Shown piece by piece: positions 61,659 to 64,000 of a DNA stretch of 64,000 nucleotides; the first letter of the stretch is position 1, and each line of letters starts with the position of its first letter. The notes below the pieces were generated by a model. That model was given only the letters and a program-made list of their open reading frames with translations, was not told the origin of the DNA and made no database searches. The position numbers and the translations under genes are program-made. The stretch lies in contig CANOEC010000001.1 of NCBI GenBank assembly GCA_947564735.1, forward strand, positions 124,001-188,000, given 5' to 3'. This DNA is from an uncultured Lachnospiraceae bacterium (lineage in GTDB: Bacteria > Bacillota > Clostridia > Lachnospirales > Lachnospiraceae).

Positions 61659-63257
61659 ATGGAACAAACAAGACAATTTACAGATAATCCTTATCCAAAT
61701 AACCAGAATCCGCAGGCAGATTCCCCCTATACCGCGCAGCCAAAACCTTATGCGGCAAAACGGGAAGACACTGTATACACCAAAAGATTCAAGGAACACT
61801 TTTCTTTCTTCAGTATCGGAAGCCTGCTCTATGCCATATTCTATACATTTTGCCTGTATAGAAATACTTCCGGAATTACTTACCCTTTTTTCGTCATCGG
61901 AACCCTTTGCTATTTCTTCTTCTCTATGCAAAAGTTAGGGGTTCCTTACAAAAAAGACAGCATTTTTTATATCGTTAGTATTGTGCTTCTGGGTATTTCA
62001 AACTGCCTGACAAATTCACCGCAATTACTGGCAATGAATAAATGCGGCATCTTCCTGCTTGGTTTCATCCTGATGATACACACCGTTTATCTGGATAAAA
62101 ACTGGAATTTTCCGAAATATTTCTGCGCGCTTGCCCAGATGACCGGCACTATTTTTATCTGCATTTTTCGCCCCTTTGGCGACATGATCTCTTATTTTGA
62201 TGCCAAAAAGAAGGCAAAAGACGGGAAAAACAGCAACTTAATTCCGGTACTTATTGGCATATCCATCGCCCTTCCGCTGCTTTTGTTTGTGACGATTCTT
62301 CTTGCCAGCGCCGATGCGGTATTTGCAAATATTTTTATACACATACTGGATTCCATAAATTTAGTTACTGTTTTTGGCGTAATATTAATGACTGTAATTA
62401 CTTTTTTTGCTTCCTATGCTGTCTATGCCGCTTTTTCCATGAAAGAGGTAAAAGAAGAAATCACTGACCACCGCACGCTAGAACCAATCATCGCTATCAT
62501 TGTCACGGTGACGCTGTCCGTTATTTATCTCATTTTCAGCGTCATACAGATTCTCTATCTTTTTATCGGCAATTTGAAACTGCCGGATGGGTATACTTAT
62601 TCAAGCTATGCGAGAGAAGGGTTTTTCCAACTGCTCTTTGTCTGTGTCTTGAATCTGCTCATTGTGCTGATATGCCTGTATCTTTTCCGGGATAACGTGG
62701 TATTAAAAGCGATTCTGACAGTTATCAGCGGCTGTACGTTTATTATGATTTTATCAAGCGCGTTGCGGATGCTTATGTATATCAACCGCTACAACCTTAC
62801 TTTTCTGCGGATATTTGTCCTCTGGTCCCTTGCCGTTATCTTCCTCTTGATGGCAGGTGTAACCGTTTCTATCTATATGAATAAATTTCCGCTCTTTACT
62901 TATAGCATGATGATTGTCACGGTATTTTATATCGGACTGTCCTTCGCGCATCCGGATTACTGGATTGCAAAATATAATCTAAATCCACAACATATAGAAT
63001 ATCTGGATGAATACGATACACGGGACAGTCAGACCTATCTGACAAAACTGTCTTCCGATGCCGCGCCGGTGATACTGGATGAAAAGACAAATCCTTATCT
63101 GGAAAAATACTTTAACGTTCTCGATAATGACGGAGACCTTCATGACGAACTCCTATGGCTGAACAGATACTATCATAAAATACAGCTTCTCTCGGAAGAT
63201 ATGCATATACGAAACTTTAATTTCTCTGTGCATGCCGCAGAAAACTATATCCACTGA
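61659..63257 (+). CDS. DUF4173 (DUF4153-like) membrane protein
   Basis: A 532-aa protein with about twelve membrane helices, an N-terminal disordered segment of 40 residues rich in Asn, Pro and Gln, and a C-terminal cytosolic domain of about 110 residues (YWIAKYNLN, DAAPVILDEKTNPYLEKYFN). The size and topology fit DUF4173. AAAGGAG precedes the ATG, 14 bp after the HTH gene. The function of the family is unknown, and the set DUF2975-HTH-DUF4173 suggests a membrane sensor module. Confidence 0.82.
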   Translation: MEQTRQFTDNPYPNNQNPQADSPYTAQPKPYAAKREDTVYTKRFKEHFSFFSIGSLLYAIFYTFCLYRNTSGITYPFFVIGTLCYFFFSMQKLGVPYKKDSIFYIVSIVLLGISNCLTNSPQLLAMNKCGIFLLGFILMIHTVYLDKNWNFPKYFCALAQMTGTIFICIFRPFGDMISYFDAKKKAKDGKNSNLIPVLIGISIALPLLLFVTILLASADAVFANIFIHILDSINLVTVFGVILMTVITFFASYAVYAAFSMKEVKEEITDHRTLEPIIAIIVTVTLSVIYLIFSVIQILYLFIGNLKLPDGYTYSSYAREGFFQLLFVCVLNLLIVLICLYLFRDNVVLKAILTVISGCTFIMILSSALRMLMYINRYNLTFLRIFVLWSLAVIFLLMAGVTVSIYMNKFPLFTYSMMIVTVFYIGLSFAHPDYWIAKYNLNPQHIEYLDEYDTRDSQTYLTKLSSDAAPVILDEKTNPYLEKYFNVLDNDGDLHDELLWLNRYYHKIQLLSEDMHIRNFNFSVHAAENYIH

Positions 63258-63288
63258 GATCGCGTGCCGCAGGGCACACCACGACGAC

Positions 63289-63328
63289 GGGGCTGCCACG
63301 GGTTATAAATCAATTCCCCGGCAGCCCC
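63289..63328 (+). terminator. Intrinsic terminator
   Basis: GGGGCTGCC pairs perfectly with GGCAGCCCC around a 22-nt loop, followed by ATTATTTG. It separates convergent genes and probably ends the DUF4173 operon. Confidence 0.75.
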
Positions 63329-63362
63329 ATTATTTGAAACACATTACTTTAAGCGGAACAGA

Positions 63363-63932
63363 CTATCCCTCCTGTTCCTCCCTGCCCTTTGAACTTTTAA
63401 TCCCTGAAAAAATACCTGTGGCAAAAATCCCGAGAACCAGAACGATAATGACACTGCCCCATATTTTAGAGCGGCGTGCGTCTGCGCGATAACGCTCCAC
63501 CGTCTCCACAACAAGCTTTGCCTCCTGCTCCGTTCTTGCCATCTCCTCATCCAGCGCCGCCACATCCATCTCCTGCACGCTCAGATATTCCTTGGGGACA
63601 TATCCTTCTTTATCCTGATAAATCACGCGGTACCATCCACTGCCTGTCTCCCCCGTGACAAAAACGGAATCACCCTTTTGGTAAGACATAATGACCTCTG
63701 CATTATCTTCCGGCGCAGTCTTCATCTTTACAGATTCCTCCGCCATCATAAGTTGGCTTAACTCGGATATCTCCGCTGCACTTCCCGGCTGTAATGTATC
63801 TTCCTCCGGTAACTGTATTGCCGCGGCATCTTCCAACGCATTGACGTATTGCATATTGCCCGCTGTGCCGGATAACCCGAAGCAGATTCCCATGACTGCC
63901 AGTATACTTGCAATTTTCACTTCTTTTTTCAT
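63363..63932 (-). CDS. SH3-domain (SH3b) membrane-anchored protein
   Basis: A 189-aa protein with an N-terminal hydrophobic signal (about 7-25), a bacterial SH3 domain (about 65-120: VKMKTAPEDNAEVIMSYQKGDSV, GWYRVIYQDKEGYVPKEYL), a helical segment and a C-terminal membrane helix (about 157-176) with a basic end. SH3b domains bind cell wall or peptides. The first hydrophobic stretch may be cleaved, leaving the protein held by its C-terminus. The family role is unknown. AGGAAGGAC lies before the ATG. Confidence 0.85.
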   Translation of the reverse strand: MKKEVKIASILAVMGICFGLSGTAGNMQYVNALEDAAAIQLPEEDTLQPGSAAEISELSQLMMAEESVKMKTAPEDNAEVIMSYQKGDSVFVTGETGSGWYRVIYQDKEGYVPKEYLSVQEMDVAALDEEMARTEQEAKLVVETVERYRADARRSKIWGSVIIVLVLGIFATGIFSGIKSSKGREEQEG

Positions 63933-64000
63933 AATGATGTCCTTCCTCTCATTGATAACATACTTATTTTTCCTAAACCTTCAGTTCCAATTCCGATAGC

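Overview
The window looks like a chromosomal segment of a gut Lachnospiraceae-type member of the Clostridia (Bacillota). Pointers are strong GGAGG-type ribosome binding sites, Gram-positive two-component LytTR genes, the feoA-feoA-feoB-Cys-rich membrane protein order, a raffinose/melibiose-type (msm) uptake operon, DUF2975/DUF4173 genes, a TSCPD protein, and several plant- or glycan-degrading enzymes. This is inference from gene content. No rRNA, tRNA or CRISPR array was seen.

Layout. (1) 1-8.2 kb: a visibly A+T-rich block on the minus strand. It encodes a double-glycine, five-cysteine peptide, a C39-peptidase ABC exporter, a membrane-anchored thioredoxin-fold protein, a LolD/FtsX-type ABC pair and, beyond a broken IS200-like element, a LytTR response regulator cut by the window edge. 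(2) 8.2-9.4 kb: a chimaera of an IS30 transposase remnant and the 5' part of a group II intron. (3) 9.5-12.7 kb: a ferrous-iron uptake operon behind two tandem DtxR/IdeR-like operators. (4) 13-18.4 kb: a paired ABC exporter diverging from a LytTR regulator and a membrane-less histidine kinase, over a mirrored promoter. (5) 18.6-31.4 kb: a GH94 phosphorylase, an AraC regulator, pgi, murG, a TSCPD protein, two unknown membrane proteins, an amylosucrase-like enzyme, a DegV protein and a CE2-like esterase. (6) 31.4-40.2 kb: a seven-gene minus-strand operon for an unrecognised surface glycan, with polyprenyl-phosphate-type glycosyltransferases, a membrane protein fused to a kinase, a double nucleotidyltransferase and a class II aldolase. 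(7) 40.5-41.8 kb: an A+T-rich cassette of three unknown genes. (8) 41.9-48.1 kb: an alpha-galactoside uptake operon and its AraC regulator. (9) 48.1-52.5 kb: a DUF4358 lipoprotein, an MBOAT/SGNH acyl-transfer pair and exonuclease III. (10) 52.6-60.3 kb: MgtC, a phosphoesterase overlapping an unusual BMP-type protein, small and lipid-anchored proteins, an HTH-PurM fusion and an aldo/keto reductase. (11) 60.4-64 kb: a MITE-like element, a DUF2975/HTH/DUF4173 operon and an SH3 protein.

How the genes work together. The first block reads as a self-contained peptide export and immunity system, probably under quorum-type control, with decayed mobile elements at both ends. Much of the rest is carbohydrate work: the msm permease brings in alpha-galactosides, the GH36 enzyme releases galactose and sucrose, an amylosucrase-like enzyme could use the sucrose, and pgi links to glycolysis. 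The glycan operon and the MBOAT/SGNH pair act on the cell envelope.

Two families of short palindromic repeats are scattered between genes. One copy encodes the C-terminal tail of a protein.

The best candidates for undescribed biology are the five-cysteine peptide operon, the glycan operon with its two fusion proteins, the three-gene A+T-rich cassette, the HTH-PurM fusion, and the mirrored LytTR-linked promoter.
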